Below the pieces are notes generated by a model, which worked only from the letters and a program-made list of their open reading frames with translations, did not search any database and had not been told where the DNA came from. DNA of 64,000 nt, taken from positions 124,001 through 188,000 of the forward strand of contig VCMS01000063.1 in the NCBI GenBank assembly GCA_022539475.1. The letters run 5' to 3'. The translations under genes were made by a program, and so were the position numbers. Origin of the DNA: Gracilaria domingensis (lineage: Eukaryota; Rhodophyta; Florideophyceae; Gracilariales; Gracilariaceae). Shown here one piece after another: positions 29,958-39,943 of this stretch (position 1 is its first letter; every line of letters starts with the position of its first letter).

Positions 29958-31108
29958 ATGAAGCCAACTCGTGTTCGAAAGCGTACGCAAAGCGTGACTC
30001 CTCGCACTCGGCGGAGCACTCGATTATTGCAAGGTGGAATGCGGGTTTCTCTGCAGATGGATATTGAGAATGAAGGAAAGGTGATAGTGGGGTAAGCGTT
30101 TTTGCATGGAATTGGAAGTGTTCTACGCCGCGAGTTGCTCGGGAAGCAATTGGACCCAGGTCTTGTGATGGTTCATAATATTCTCATCATTCGAAGCGGT
30201 CAGACGTTCTACCCTTACCGGGCGGAGGGCCTGGATCTTCCACAATATATCCAGGATCTCCGGAAGGCCGCTCCTTGGGATGGGAAAATGATGGAACCGG
30301 TGGCAGCCAGCATTCCGGCGTCCAAGCGAGGAACGGTGAGCGCTATGAGTGAGGTGATGACGCCGACAAGCCGCACGGAGCCAATTCGAAGTTCATCAAC
30401 ACCGAGAGGTAGCGCATCAGTAGCACCTCCACGGGCAGGTCCGTCGTCTGTTACGAAGCGGTCTATGAAGACGAGAGCATCCCCAGCTACGAAGCGGACA
30501 GGTCAAACAAAGTCTACCTCCGTTACGAAGCCCACTGCGTCGAAAAGGGCTTCTCCTGCGATGAATCAAACGTCGACACAAGGGGATCTTCTGCGTCGAA
30601 ACAGACGGTTCAGCAGGGGACGGCTGTGCAAGAGGAGGAAGATGAGATCATAAAAGGTCCCCTTCCAGACGCGGATGCGCAATCCGCACAAGGAGCTGGT
30701 CCATCTGTACCCCAAACTGCACCAGAAACTGCGGAGCAGCAGGACGATGACGTTGTGCTTCTGTCCGCAAGAATGGCACGTTCAAGTGTTTCTGGCGAGC
30801 GGTCTGGAACACAAGGGACACCTACTCGGAGCAAGACGTACAGACGAATTCGTCAGAAGGTACCAAAGGTGAACCTCAATTCCAATTTCGTGTACAACAA
30901 ACTGTGGCAGTGGAGAGACGAAGTGGATTCTGCTATTGGAGACCTGTTGCAGAAGATGGATGCGTTTGTTATCTATCCCGGCGATAAAAGTTGCGAAATT
31001 GTGGATAACTTCCGGTTTTCACTTCGACAGTCCATTGTACGTGAAGTTAGGGAACAGGTCATTTCTACTTCTTCTTCTGAAGATGTCGAACGGATACGTG
31101 AAGGATGA
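29958..31108 (+). pseudogene. Unknown basic Ser/Thr/Lys-rich protein gene, broken
   Basis: ATG 29958 starts MKPTRVRKRTQSVTPRTRR. The frame has a TAA at 30093 and continues open to 30653 (LHGIGSVLRRELLGKQ; GQTFYPYRAEGLDLPQYI), then a repeated Ser/Thr/Lys/Pro tract (SVTKRS, SPATKR, SVTKPT). A frame change near 30640 leads to an acidic stretch and a helical segment (YNKLWQWRDEVDSAIGDLL) ending at 31108. The layout (basic head, compact N-terminal domain, low-complexity middle, helical end) could be a DNA- or RNA-binding protein or the first frame of a retroelement. I know no family. Confidence 0.4.
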
Positions 31109-31331
31109 GGAGCTGTTGGCGCTGTTGGAGGGGAAGGAGGTAACGCCGACGCCGTCACCAAAGCGGGAAGAGGACGTGATTACGGCGGCTGGTCGGATGT
31201 CGCAGAAGAAGGAAGTGGCCGATGAAGGAAAGAAGTGTGAGGCGAGGAGAGGGGATGGTGATGAGGTGGAGGGGGTCGCAATGGAGAGAAGGGCTGCGGC
31301 GCATCTGAGTCAGTTAGAGGTTGGAGACTAG
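31083..31331 (+). CDS. Short ORF overlapping the end of the preceding frame
   Basis: 82 codons starting MSNGYVKDEELLALLEGKEV; Lys/Glu-rich. It overlaps the previous frame by 26 nt in a different frame, so it may be its frameshifted continuation. No recognised domain. Confidence 0.35.
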   Translation: MSNGYVKDEELLALLEGKEVTPTPSPKREEDVITAAGRMSQKKEVADEGKKCEARRGDGDEVEGVAMERRAAAHLSQLEVGD

Positions 31332-31369
31332 ACCAGATAGAGAGTGGGGGTGGCGAGGGTGACAGGGAG

Positions 31370-31993
31370 ATGCGGTTTGTGTGGCAGATGAAGGCGAGGG
31401 TGGGGATGTTGGGGTTGGTGATGAAGGAGAAACTGTACGATGGAATTGTGGAGATTGTAACGGAAATGTGCGGTGTGGTGCTGAGTGGGGAGGGTAGTGG
31501 TGTTTCGGTTGAGGCGATTTCGAGCTTGCGGAATTCGTTGTCGGTATTGGGAGTGGAGATGAGAAATCATGTGTATGGGATAGTAGATTGTGCGGGAAGG
31601 GAGGTTGGAGAGTTGCGGGAGGAGAATAGGGTTCTGAACGAGAGGTTGGACGTGCTGGAGAAGGAGGTGAAGGAGCTGGTCAAGAGGCAAAGATTGGTGG
31701 AAGAGGAGACGGTGAAAGCAGGTGTGGAGGGAAAGACGGAGAAGGGAAGTGTGGGAAGGGTGGGGGTGCAGAAGGGGTCCCCTGTGACACCGAAGACAAA
31801 GGGTGATGGGGTTGGGGATGGGAAGAGCCGTCTGAAGAAAAGGCGTAAGGAGATGAAGAAGGTGGTGAAGGAGGTGCCGCGGGAGGGAGTCGGAGCTCCG
31901 GTGGTGACTGGGTTTAGGAGTGCGGCGGAGGTAGCGCGGACTGCGAAGGGGATTCTGAGGGGACAGGAGGAGAGAAGGATGGGAGGGATTTGA
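31370..31993 (+). CDS. Unknown coiled-coil protein, 207 codons
   Basis: ATG 31370 to TGA. A clear heptad region (ELREENRVLNERLDVLEKEV) is followed by a basic C-terminal part (KSRLKKRRKEMKKVVKEV). The plus strand is strongly purine-rich (G and A) from about 31100 to 32100, so the opposite strand also carries a long Pro/His-rich frame that I regard as an artefact. With the two upstream frames this may be one locus of three adjacent proteins. Function unknown. Confidence 0.4.
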   Translation: MRFVWQMKARVGMLGLVMKEKLYDGIVEIVTEMCGVVLSGEGSGVSVEAISSLRNSLSVLGVEMRNHVYGIVDCAGREVGELREENRVLNERLDVLEKEVKELVKRQRLVEEETVKAGVEGKTEKGSVGRVGVQKGSPVTPKTKGDGVGDGKSRLKKRRKEMKKVVKEVPREGVGAPVVTGFRSAAEVARTAKGILRGQEERRMGGI

Positions 31994-32485
31994 AGCCGTT
32001 TTGGGGCGAGGCGGGTATACGAAAAGGGGGAGGGTTGTCCACCTGACTTCTACAAAATGACGTTTGCGGAGACGGAGAGAGAGGATGCGAAAGCGTGATG
32101 GGCGAGAAATGGGTAAATAGCGGGGGTGGTGTGGACTGGGAAGAAGTGATGGGATGATTGAGGTGGGATGAGTTGCGATTGGCATTGCAACATGGGAGAA
32201 AATGGAAACGCAAACTAGCACGAGTGCAGTTTTGAGAGAGGGTCGCGGAAAAGAGTGAATGGGACCATGCGGCGAAGTAGAACCTCTACAAAAACTAGGG
32301 GACCCAAGAACTAAACTGCGCGAGATGGAATTTAATATTCCAAAATTTCTTGATTTTTTGAGTGCCAGCCTCTGCTACCCCCTCGCGCGCCCCAAATAGA
32401 CCCAAAACTAGCTTAGTTTCCAAAGCGAACAGACTATATTCCACTTTGCAGAACACAGACGGGCCCGGCAGTGTTCACATCACGA
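31994..32485. other. Noncoding spacer
   Basis: Purine-rich at first, then A/T-rich from about 32320. No supported gene. It contains the right border of the insertion that splits the strictosidine-synthase-like gene. Confidence 0.4.
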
Positions 32486-32737
32486 ATGGTCCCGCGAGTG
32501 CCGGTTTTTATCCGCCGACTTGCTGCAAATCTTCCTCCGAAGCTTCTAATTCCCAGCAAGCCTGCCAGCATGGTGGCAGCTATTGATGAAGAAACGGGAA
32601 AAGTGAGCGTACAGTATGGTGACCCATCCAAGACTCATGGATTGGTTGCAGCGGCTCATCGATGTGGAGACGACTTATGGTTGGGTATCCTTCATGGGAG
32701 CACAATTTCTCGGTTTCGACTACCCGACACTGCGTAG
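32486..32737 (+). pseudogene. Strictosidine-synthase-like protein, C-terminal end
   Basis: The frame reads VFIRRLAANLPPKLLIPSKP, then AAIDEETGKVSVQYGDP and DDLWLGILHGSTISRFRLP, which is the normal end of the same family as 22675-23558. Same strand, same order, non-overlapping parts: the two are most simply halves of one gene split by transposon insertions. The stop TAG follows at 32735. A few residues may be missing at the joint. Confidence 0.7.
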
Positions 32738-33298
32738 GGACGACAAACCATTTCCATAAGCTGTTCGCTGCCCATATGCGTAAAGGGCCCGTACGCCTCA
32801 TGGCCATTGATGATGAATCAGTCACGAAGATGTTAATTTCCGAAAACTCTGCAACGTCACCCACAAACACGTGAATTGCATAGAGGCAAGAGTGCGAACA
32901 TTTGACTCAGGAGAAGACAACAAAACGTATTATACTTCGCCGTGGATATCGCTAATTCGCAAAGTACAGTACTCAGCAGAAAGGGATGCCCAAAAGTTAC
33001 AAGTGTGACGATGGGTGGCCCTCTCTCTGAAGAAAGACTAACCCTTTAGTTTTGAGATAGTGAGTTACATTGATTCGAAGGCTAAGAAGGCCTGGAACAA
33101 GGAAGCGCCAGAATGTTCGCTGCATTTTCCGGTGCAGCGACAAGGTCGCATTACGATGCACATATCGAAGCTGCAGTTCACCAGCATGCTACTAATCAAG
33201 TCTACCAATAGTTTACATCCATGGAAGATCGAGGTTTTGCAGTCTGTCTAGGAAACACGTCAGGGTAAGACAATCAGGGCTCGATTTCGAATGGTATT
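32738..33298. other. No gene seen; left flank of element D
   Basis: Only short frames. The last five bases before the LTR are GTATT; the matching duplication cannot be checked because the 3' end of D is lost. Confidence 0.4.
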
Positions 33299-33869
33299 TG
33301 TAGTATAGTTTGCCGGATCAACGGGGGCTCTACAAGACTAAGTGGTGACGTTTCGGGCATCTGGGCACGTGTGGATACTGTAACACGTGGGACGCTCAAG
33401 CAAAGGCATGGCAAGGACTAATTAGTTTATTTTCGTTAATTTAGAATTAATATTTACTAGGTAGTGTAGATATCTGGCCGGGGTGGTGCACCACAAATGC
33501 ACCTCCCGGTGGCCCACGTGGCATTAGGTCCGTGAGAGCCGGAGGGGCGCTCGGGTATACTAAACCCCCGAGACGCCAACTTCCCACACCAAATGGTAAA
33601 GGCAAGCACCAACTAGGCTAATTTGACACCAGTTCGGTTCTACAGACACCAATTGGTAAGTCTAGTAGTCCTCTAATAGTTTTGCTGACCTCGAGGGTTA
33701 TACGTGCCTGCCGCACACCAGTGCAGGCGTATTTACCACTTGGTCACCGTGCAATATAGGCAACGGCGGGTGCTGCTGACCTATTAGGTGTCACGCGTTT
33801 CACTCCTCCGCAGGGTCGAGCCCACGCAGGGCTCCCCACAAGCAGCTCGCACCGATCGGTTATACCACA
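33299..33869 (+). repeat. 5' LTR of copy D (571 bp)
   Basis: TGTAGTATAG to TTATACCACA, aligning along its whole length with the LTR of A with few differences. Palindromes ACCANNTGGT at 33588, 33648 and 33735; the first of the four in A is ACTAAGTGGT here. Confidence 0.92.
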
Positions 33870-33874
33870 TATTT

Positions 33875-33887
33875 TGGTCTCCGGACC
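33875..33887 (+). promoter_or_regulatory. Putative primer-binding site, copy D
   Basis: TGGTCTCCGGACC starts five bases after the LTR, the same offset as in copy C. Confidence 0.5.
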
Positions 33888-34001
33888 AAAAATTTGTGGA
33901 TTACCAAGTGGTTTTGGAAAGGCAGGATTTGGAAGTCACGAGATATCTGAGTGGTTTGGTTCTCGTTGCCGAAGCAATTTACTCCGACACCAGTTACCTA
34001 A

Positions 34002-36268
34002 ATGGAGAAGCGGGGCGTGCGTCACCCGAAAAGGGCGCCGAGCGCTCCACCAAGTGGCCACCTAGTACGGGGTTCAGTGTCCTATCCGGTATTGGATAAA
34101 CCGGAGGACCTGATTTGGAAGGAAGGCCCACCGAGGGGGAAGAAAGTAGACCGAGAGGCTGGGGGCCCCTCGACCCTTCCCCGGGCTGACCAAGTGGACG
34201 GAGGAGCAGGTTCCGCAACGGAGGAGCCCGCTCCTGTAACAACCCCAGTGGTAGACCAAATAGAGGTGCCAGTCGGGCCGCGACTGGACCTGGACGAGGT
34301 CACCCGAGTGGTAGTTGATCGAGCCCCCCAGGAGGTCCTCGACAAGGTACCCGTGGTGGTGTTACAGTACCTAGAGAACGAGGTACGAAGACACATTGAC
34401 CGAATGGTTATGCTGGCTTTGCAGAAGCAGGGGGCCAAGCTTCAACCTAAGGTGGTAGCCCAGGCCGCCCTCATGAAGCATGCTCCCTTGCCAGCTGTAG
34501 ATCCCACGAAACGACTTGGTACTCTCCATCCTACCATTCCTACACAACCGATTGGTGAAGGATTTATCGACCGCATGGGGAAAGGGGCAGAGCCTCCGGG
34601 CATGGAGGGCCCGAGGTACGTATACCTCCCTCAACCTACTGGTGTAGCTCCGTCAGGACCACGTGGTGGAGACCCTGATGAAGATTCGTCGAGCTCAGAA
34701 GACGAGCGTTGACGTAAACCAAATGATAAGAAGAAGAAAACCAAAATGGGAAAGAGAAAGAGTCGCCGGTCGGACTCGGAATCTTCGTCCTCAGACACCA
34801 ATTCGGATTTGTCAGGAAACGACAACCGTGTGGGTTCACGACGCAAGAGGAAAGACTCTCGCCAGAAGAAAGGAAAGAATGCCCTCAAGGGTAAGACCGA
34901 AAGGTACAATGATTCGGACTCAACTTCCGAGGAAGAGACTGACCTAGAAGTGCTTACACCGCTCAACGATTTATTCACCAAAGCGGTTGACTATCGTTCT
35001 TATAGATTGGAGAACATACAGGCTGAGTATACCAAAGAGGTAGCTCAGAAGATAACGAAGCATCATAGGAAGCTTCGTTTCCAACTGGGTGAGACTCGCT
35101 TTAGCGGGGATGACCCTATTGCCATCATTGATTTCCTTCAAAGGTTCAAGATCGCTTGTGACCAGAATGGGTTTTCAGAGGCAGCTGCCATGTGGTTGTT
35201 TCAATTCTACCTAACTGGTCAAGCTTGAACGTTGCTCCATAGCCGCTTCCAAGGGAACACCATGGGGTGGACGAAGACCAAACGGAAATGTTGACGACAT
35301 ACCCACAGGTGGTCAACTTCCTACTGGAAACCTATGCAACCGATGAGGTTATTCAGGAAGCGTACGCAGACGTGCTTGCGTACCGCCAGCACGCGAGAAA
35401 AACCGGATTGGAATTCGCTCGCTCCCTATGGGCATTAGCCTCCCGCTGTGGAAGCGTCTTTACTACCAAAAGGTTGAAATCGATGTACGCCGACAACGTG
35501 GCGAAGTCTATCCGATCACAGGTTCGCAACTACCTAGCCACCAACCGCACGGTCGATTACAACGCACTAGCCCGCCATGCACAGGGACTAGGCGACAACG
35601 TTCGGTCAGGGGCCAGGAAAGACTCCGCACCACTTGGCAAACCATCGAAGGAGAAAGAAAAAACCAGGCGGTCAGTGTTTGACGTAGAAGAAGAGGAGAC
35701 CACTACGGATCAGGCATCCACACAATATGCCTCCCAGGGTCACCCAGTCCACTTGGTGCACGCACAACCGACAACTCGATCGCACGGTAACACCTCCTGG
35801 TCCAGCTCGCTATCCAGCGAGCCCCCCTCGAGGCAATCCTCAGCTCCCCCATCACAGGTATCCATACCGGTCAGCCCGATTGTAGCGGTGCCATTCAGCC
35901 AATATGATGATAGAGGACCACCCCCGCAACAACGGAATGCAGTACCCACGGGAGGTCGTCCCCAATCGCGCGCGTCGTCGCTCGCGATGAAGGACCCCAC
36001 AACCGGTAATCTCCTCTGTTGGTTCTGTTTGTCGCCTCACCACTTGGCAACAACCTTCCCAAGCGTGGCTCTGCAGAACAGGAACGCTCTCCTCACTGCT
36101 CGCCAGCAGAACCACCAGGATATATTTGGGCCCACTGCGCGGAGCGCAGGCACGGGACACGCAAATGCCCGACCCAACGATGCCACACCTCATCAGGTAC
36201 ACATCATTACGGAGCAGGACCAAACGAATCCCGCCCTGCAGGCGGATAACGCCGAACAGTTGGGATAG
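34002..36268 (+). pseudogene. gag: Copy D Gag, broken
   Basis: ATG 34002. Frame 1 runs to a TGA at 34710 (CGA in C), reopens and reaches a TGA at 35226 (GGA in C). A one-base deletion near 35265 then moves the frame, which stays open to TAG 36266. It has the same domains as Gag of C: charged Ser/Asp/Lys region, capsid-like part (FSGDDPIAIIDFLQRFKIAC) and a zinc knuckle CWFCLSPHHLATTF whose last Cys is replaced. It keeps about 95 residues near the N-terminus (AKLQPKVVAQAALMKH region) that C has lost. Confidence 0.85.
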
Positions 36269-36324
36269 AGGCCTTCCCCAACTGTCCGAAGACGGAAGGC
36301 CTTCCAGAACCCAGTGGTGCAAGT

Positions 36325-37230
36325 ATGGACAATTACCCATTGGTTACAGGGGAGGAGAGCCTCATGGACGGCACCGAACCGATATGCTTTCTCAAGCATA
36401 GTAACTATAAGGTAAGCGTCACCCTCGGGTTTACTTCTAACCACTTGGTACCATGCGTCACTGTTCTGGACACCGGGGCAGGACCTAATCTGGTGAATGC
36501 CAAACTACTAACTAACAGACAACTTAACAAGCATCAGCCATGTACATTAACTAACCCACTGGTTGACGATAACAATAGACCACTAACCGTCATGGGAGCG
36601 CTTACCATAATGGTATTGATTGACACCATGAAGGTCCGAGTTCGCTTCATAGTCGTTAACCAACTGGCAACAGACTGTATCCTCGGAACAACCTTTATAG
36701 ACCAGCACGTCAGGGCAATTTTCCCACGCTCTAAGACAGTTCTGTTCCATAATGGACCGCGGATCGCCATTATTGGTAACCACAAGGGTGCCTCTCCAAG
36801 AGAGAACAGCACTCGACACCAACCGGTACCAGAAAATGCACTCTCCAACAAGGTGCGACTAGCGAAGGCGGTAACAATACCGCGTATGAACCACTTGGTA
36901 GCGAAGGTGACATGCCAACAACCAAGCCTGTTATCTATTCAGAACCATTCACGGTTGGCCGAACGACATATGACCTTAATGGCGAATGGTATAGTCGACA
37001 ACATACCAACGAAACCGTTTCAGATCTACCTGAGTAACTTCAGCAACCGCCCGGTCAAGCTGCCAAAGCACACCGTAATTGGTCTTGCCCTACCGGCTCC
37101 CCATACAATCTTTACCATCACACCGCAATGGTCCCACGAGGTCGTGGACGCTAAGGAAGGGGGTCAGCGCCAATTCGTCAAATTCGTCGAATTCGTCGCG
37201 GCCAGACCATATGGTGCAGCAACTAGGTGA
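36325..37230 (+). pseudogene. Copy D aspartic protease region of pol
   Basis: 301 codons from ATG 36325, 56 nt after the gag stop and in the -1 frame. Its frame is also open upstream through the end of gag, so a -1 shift could join the two. Active site DTGAGPN; second motif DCILGTTFID. The last 20 codons (FVKFVEFVAARPYG) are out of register with copy C because of an indel, after which the RT frame continues in another phase. Confidence 0.8.
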
Positions 37231-38285
37231 TCGAGAAGACCAGAAACTGGAGCTCGACCCAGTGACCAATTGGAAGACGGAGGTGAATATAGGACTTGAA
37301 GGGGAAGAGTTCAGAGCTCGGATCCTCGGACTCCTGGAGCCATTCAGTACCATGTAGTCTGGCAAGCTGGGAGCCATTAAGGCCACCCAGCATAGGATTG
37401 ACCTCAAACCGGACTCCCGTCCCATCCACCAACAGCCATACCGCGCGGGACATAAGGCCCGTGAGGTAGAGCTGGAGAAGGTGGAGCGAATGCTCCGCGA
37501 GGGGGTTATAGAACCGGCAAACTCGGAATGGGATAGCCCTGTAGTGCTAGTCCAAAAACGAGGAGAGACCCGTATGAGGTTCTGTACTGACTACAGAAAA
37601 CTTAATGCCGTAACGGTGAGGGACTCGTATCCCATCCCGAGGATGGACGAATGCATCGACTCCCTAGGAGATGCGAACATCTTTACCACACTGGACGCGA
37701 ACTGCGGATATTTGCAGATCGAAACACCAGAGGGTGACCGTGATAAGACTGCGTTTACATGCCATGCAGGCCTGTATCGCTTCTTACGCATGCCGTTTGG
37801 TTTACGAAACGCCCCCGCTACCTTCCAAAGGGCATTCGACATTATACTGTCTAAAGTGCAGTGGACAACCGCATTGGTACATAGCGATGATGTAGTCATC
37901 TACTCGAGATCTATTGAGGAGCACTTCTCGCATGTCCACGTGGTATTGCAGTTGCTACAGGAGGCAGGCGTAACTTTTAAACTACGAAAGTGTATGTTCT
38001 TCAACCAAGAGGTAGAGTACCTAGGGCATACAATAAGCCCCGGAAAACTCGAAGTGACCAAACGGAATATCAGAGCGGTACAGGAAGCGAAGCTCCCTAT
38101 GTCACAGACGGACATACGATCCTTTATAGGTCTATGCAACGTCAACCGACGGTTCATCAAGGGGTTTGCAAAGATAGCCGCACCCCTGAACCGGAGGTTG
38201 CAGAAGAGGCAGCCCACACACTTTGACCACTTGAAAGAAGACGAGGTAGAGGCTTTCCATACACTGAAAGCAGCGCTTCTCTCCC
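37203..38285 (+). pseudogene. pol: Copy D reverse transcriptase, truncated
   Basis: The start of RT (DPVTNWKTEVNIGLEGEEF) ends at a TAG at 37355 (TGG in C). The same protein resumes and is open from 37481: [41 protein letters not shown] and GHTISPGKLEVTKRNI. The catalytic motif is HSDD, where C has YIDD, so the Tyr-x-Asp-Asp signature is damaged. Homology stops in the RNase H linker at about 38285, and the frame then reads foreign sequence to 38320. Confidence 0.85.
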
Positions 38286-38299
38286 CTTATCGCTCATCT

Positions 38300-39540
38300 C
38301 CGCCACGCAGATTGTGGTGAACAGGTTTCTTTCCACGGCAGCTGCAGGAGAAAACAAGGTGTTTGCGGTCGTTTCCAGCTCGGCGAAGTCTTCAATCGCC
38401 TTTGGTCTCACGTACAATAATGTGGTCAAAGCGGTCGTGGGCTGGGAACAATCGTTCCTCAAGAGCGCCGCTGGGGCAAATATTGCATCAAACAGGTCAC
38501 GTCAGTGACGATTGGCCCGGATGCCAAGTATTACATGAGCTCGCTCGCGGAATTGTGTACCAACTGTACGTTGACAAAGCGCTGTTTTTCACGAGCCAAT
38601 GCAAATCGGCCAAGATTGGCGACATCCTTGGCATTCTCAGTATAGCGTTCAATCCGAAGTCGACAGACCTCCGGGTGTACGTGACCACACCCTTGCTGTG
38701 CTGGGATTTTGAGGGGACGCTGTCCGGCTCGTCAGGCTGGGCCAATGGTGCGGTAGAAACGCTGGTTGCCGGCTGTGGCGGTCTGTGCTATGAGAAGCAG
38801 ATCATTTCAGGTTGCCGGTCTCGAATCATGACCGCGGTGCCAATTCATTCCTGTTCTTAAATAACGGCGATATTCTCATTGCGGTAGTCGGTGACACTAA
38901 TGCCAGGCACATACGCCAGGCAAAAAGCTCGGCGGCAAGCCGTGGTCTACGGCGAATGTGGTGACCATTTTCTAGGGCGGCGCGTTCAACGCCAAGATTA
39001 CTTACAACCAGCATGCGCAACCTGAAAAGTCGGTTCTAACCAGGGGCGACGTTTCCGCGTACGCCTCTGGGCTGCGCAACTGTTTCGGCATCGCGCTCCG
39101 TACGAATGGGCAAGTGTGGGCCACAGACTAGTTGGCAACTTTGGATACGGTGACATCAGCACCTCCTGCAGATGTCAAGTTTTCGAAGTAGTTTCACGAG
39201 CTAAATCTGATCTTGTGCCTGGAAGTTACTACGCGCACCCCAACCACAACAGGAAGGATTTCTCGTTTGGCACGGGTGTCGACCACAAGGCGAGGATGAT
39301 GCGCGCGACGACGGTAGTGCTCGAGTACACGTCAAACGTGTTCCACCGTGATCTTAAAGATGAGCTGATTCTGTGCAAGTACGCCGACTCGGGTTCAGGT
39401 ACAACGTGGAGAACAACAACGTGAGCTTGATTCAGATGACCGGCAACTCCGGAATCAATGTGATCAACGTGTTGTATGGTGAGCTGATCATGGCGCGAGT
39501 TCAGCAAGGCTTTGTGGCTGCGCTAAGGCCCCAAATATTC
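38300..39540 (+). pseudogene. Glucose/sorbosone-dehydrogenase-like protein with upstream IPT/TIG-like part
   Basis: Recognisable pieces in shifting frames: GDILGILSIAFNPKS and RVYVTTPLLCWDFEG; LSGSSGWANGAVETLVAG; SNHDRGANSFLFLNNGDIL; VSAYASGLRNCFGIALRTNG and QVWATD followed by a stop; then a reading-frame piece with GSYYAHPNHNRKD and the final blades (ELILCKYADSG). This is the order of a soluble sugar-dehydrogenase beta-propeller. Several frameshifts and stops. The left end is cut by element D. A second fragment of this kind of protein is at 57889-58090. Confidence 0.6.
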
Positions 39541-39943
39541 CGCTGATAATGCACCATTTGTTATCGCTGTGACTCGAAGAAGAGGCGTGGTCGGTAGCCA
39601 AGCGTACATTTCTGGCCAAGAATTGGTGGAAGCGTCCCCAGGTGATCTTTTGCCAGGTACATGCCGTATGTATCGGGTGTCTGCATTACTGTTGTGTGGA
39701 CATCTGATGACTAACAAGTGCTTGGTATGTGCCTGTTGTGTCATATGCGACATACATATGACATAACACAAGTTTCTACCAGATTATGAACCCCTCTGAA
39801 TGCCTCAGAGAGCCTTCCCGGTTGCTTTGACATAGACCAGGCATAACGTGACATTCGAATGCACGAGGGATCTCATTTATTCAGTGGAGATTGTCACGTT
39901 AACATATTATATTCATTCTAACGTTGAAGATGGTACTCAATCG
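39541..39943. other. No gene seen
   Basis: Only short frames. There is a 9-bp-stem hairpin built on TGTCATATG / CATATGACA at about 39738-39762. Confidence 0.4.

Larger units (their letters stand above)
33299..38285 (+). mobile_element. Family-A gypsy element, copy D, 5' LTR to RNase H, 3' end missing
   Basis: LTR, primer site, gag, protease and reverse transcriptase lie in order on the plus strand. Homology to copy C ends at about 38285, inside the start of RNase H, where a sugar-dehydrogenase-like pseudogene begins. Integrase, chromodomain, antisense region and 3' LTR are absent. It has nonsense changes and frameshifts in gag and pol. Confidence 0.88.

Noticed and set aside
31328-32221. 297-codon Pro/His/Ser-rich frame on the minus strand
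   Set aside because: It is the mirror of a purine-rich plus strand and overlaps a coiled-coil frame; low-complexity composition explains the lack of stops.
33788-34099. Frame from the LTR through the leader that overlaps gag in D (and a 63-codon counterpart in C)
   Set aside because: Open in both copies but without an ATG; the gag frame in the same stretch has one in D. Kept only as a curiosity.
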